Assembly (NCBI GenBank): GCA_903918705.1
Contig: CAIXFP010000459.1
Span: forward strand, 1-5,402
Direction: 5' to 3'
From: an uncultured Pseudomonadota bacterium
Lineage (GTDB): Bacteria > Pseudomonadota > Gammaproteobacteria > Burkholderiales > Thiobacillaceae
DNA: 5,402 nt
This document shows, piece after piece, positions 5,398 through 5,402 of this stretch. The position numbers were made by a program, and so were the translations under genes. Each line of letters opens with the position of its first letter. Position 1 is the stretch's first letter. The notes under the pieces were generated by a model. It worked only from the letters and a program-made list of their open reading frames with translations, did not search any database and was not told the DNA's origin.

Positions 5398-5402
5398 TCG
5401 GC

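Overview
The window reads as a GC-rich chromosomal segment from a proteobacterium, probably beta- or gamma-. This is inferred from strong G/C preference at third codon positions, GGAGG-type ribosome binding sites, tight same-strand packing with an ATGA overlap, and the close match of the first gene to Escherichia coli RtcB. No 16S gene or other taxonomic marker is present, so nothing finer is claimed. All seven genes lie on the + strand. No convincing tRNA, rRNA, CRISPR array, insertion sequence or intrinsic terminator was seen.

Layout. (1) Bases 1-1052 hold the 3' seven-eighths of rtcB, the 3'-phosphate/5'-OH RNA ligase; the first ~50 codons lie upstream of the window. (2) Bases 1070-1843 encode an RlaP/YcgL-type nucleotidyltransferase of the DNA polymerase beta superfamily, a family named for its association with RNA ligases. 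(3) Bases 1918-2508 encode a helical, probably coiled-coil protein of unknown function. (4) Bases 2509-2839 are the only long gap. It contains small hairpins, a 15-bp inverted repeat, a weak sigma-54-like -24/-12 candidate, and a strong ribosome binding site at its end. (5) Bases 2840-3640 encode a two-domain protein, an uncharacterised 'MWLFT' domain fused to a complete NUDIX hydrolase. (6) Bases 3637-4341 encode an acidic helical protein with one C-terminal membrane segment, overlapping the NUDIX gene by 4 bp. (7) Bases 4351-4899 encode a MESH1-like HD hydrolase of the (p)ppGpp-hydrolase fold. (8) Bases 4921-5397 encode a small protein with a zincin-type HExxH motif (HECRH).

How it may work together. 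The first two genes form a recognisable RNA-repair pair: a ligase plus a nucleotidyltransferase. Downstream, possibly as a second transcription unit, lies a tight group with two nucleotide-processing hydrolases (NUDIX and MESH1-like), a tail-anchored helical protein and a putative minimal metallopeptidase. One reading, which is inference only, is a stress module joining RNA-end repair to clearance of nucleotide signals or damaged nucleotides, with a membrane-attached component. The alternative is two unrelated neighbouring operons, which the 331-bp gap allows. Conservation of the gene order in other genomes would decide between them.
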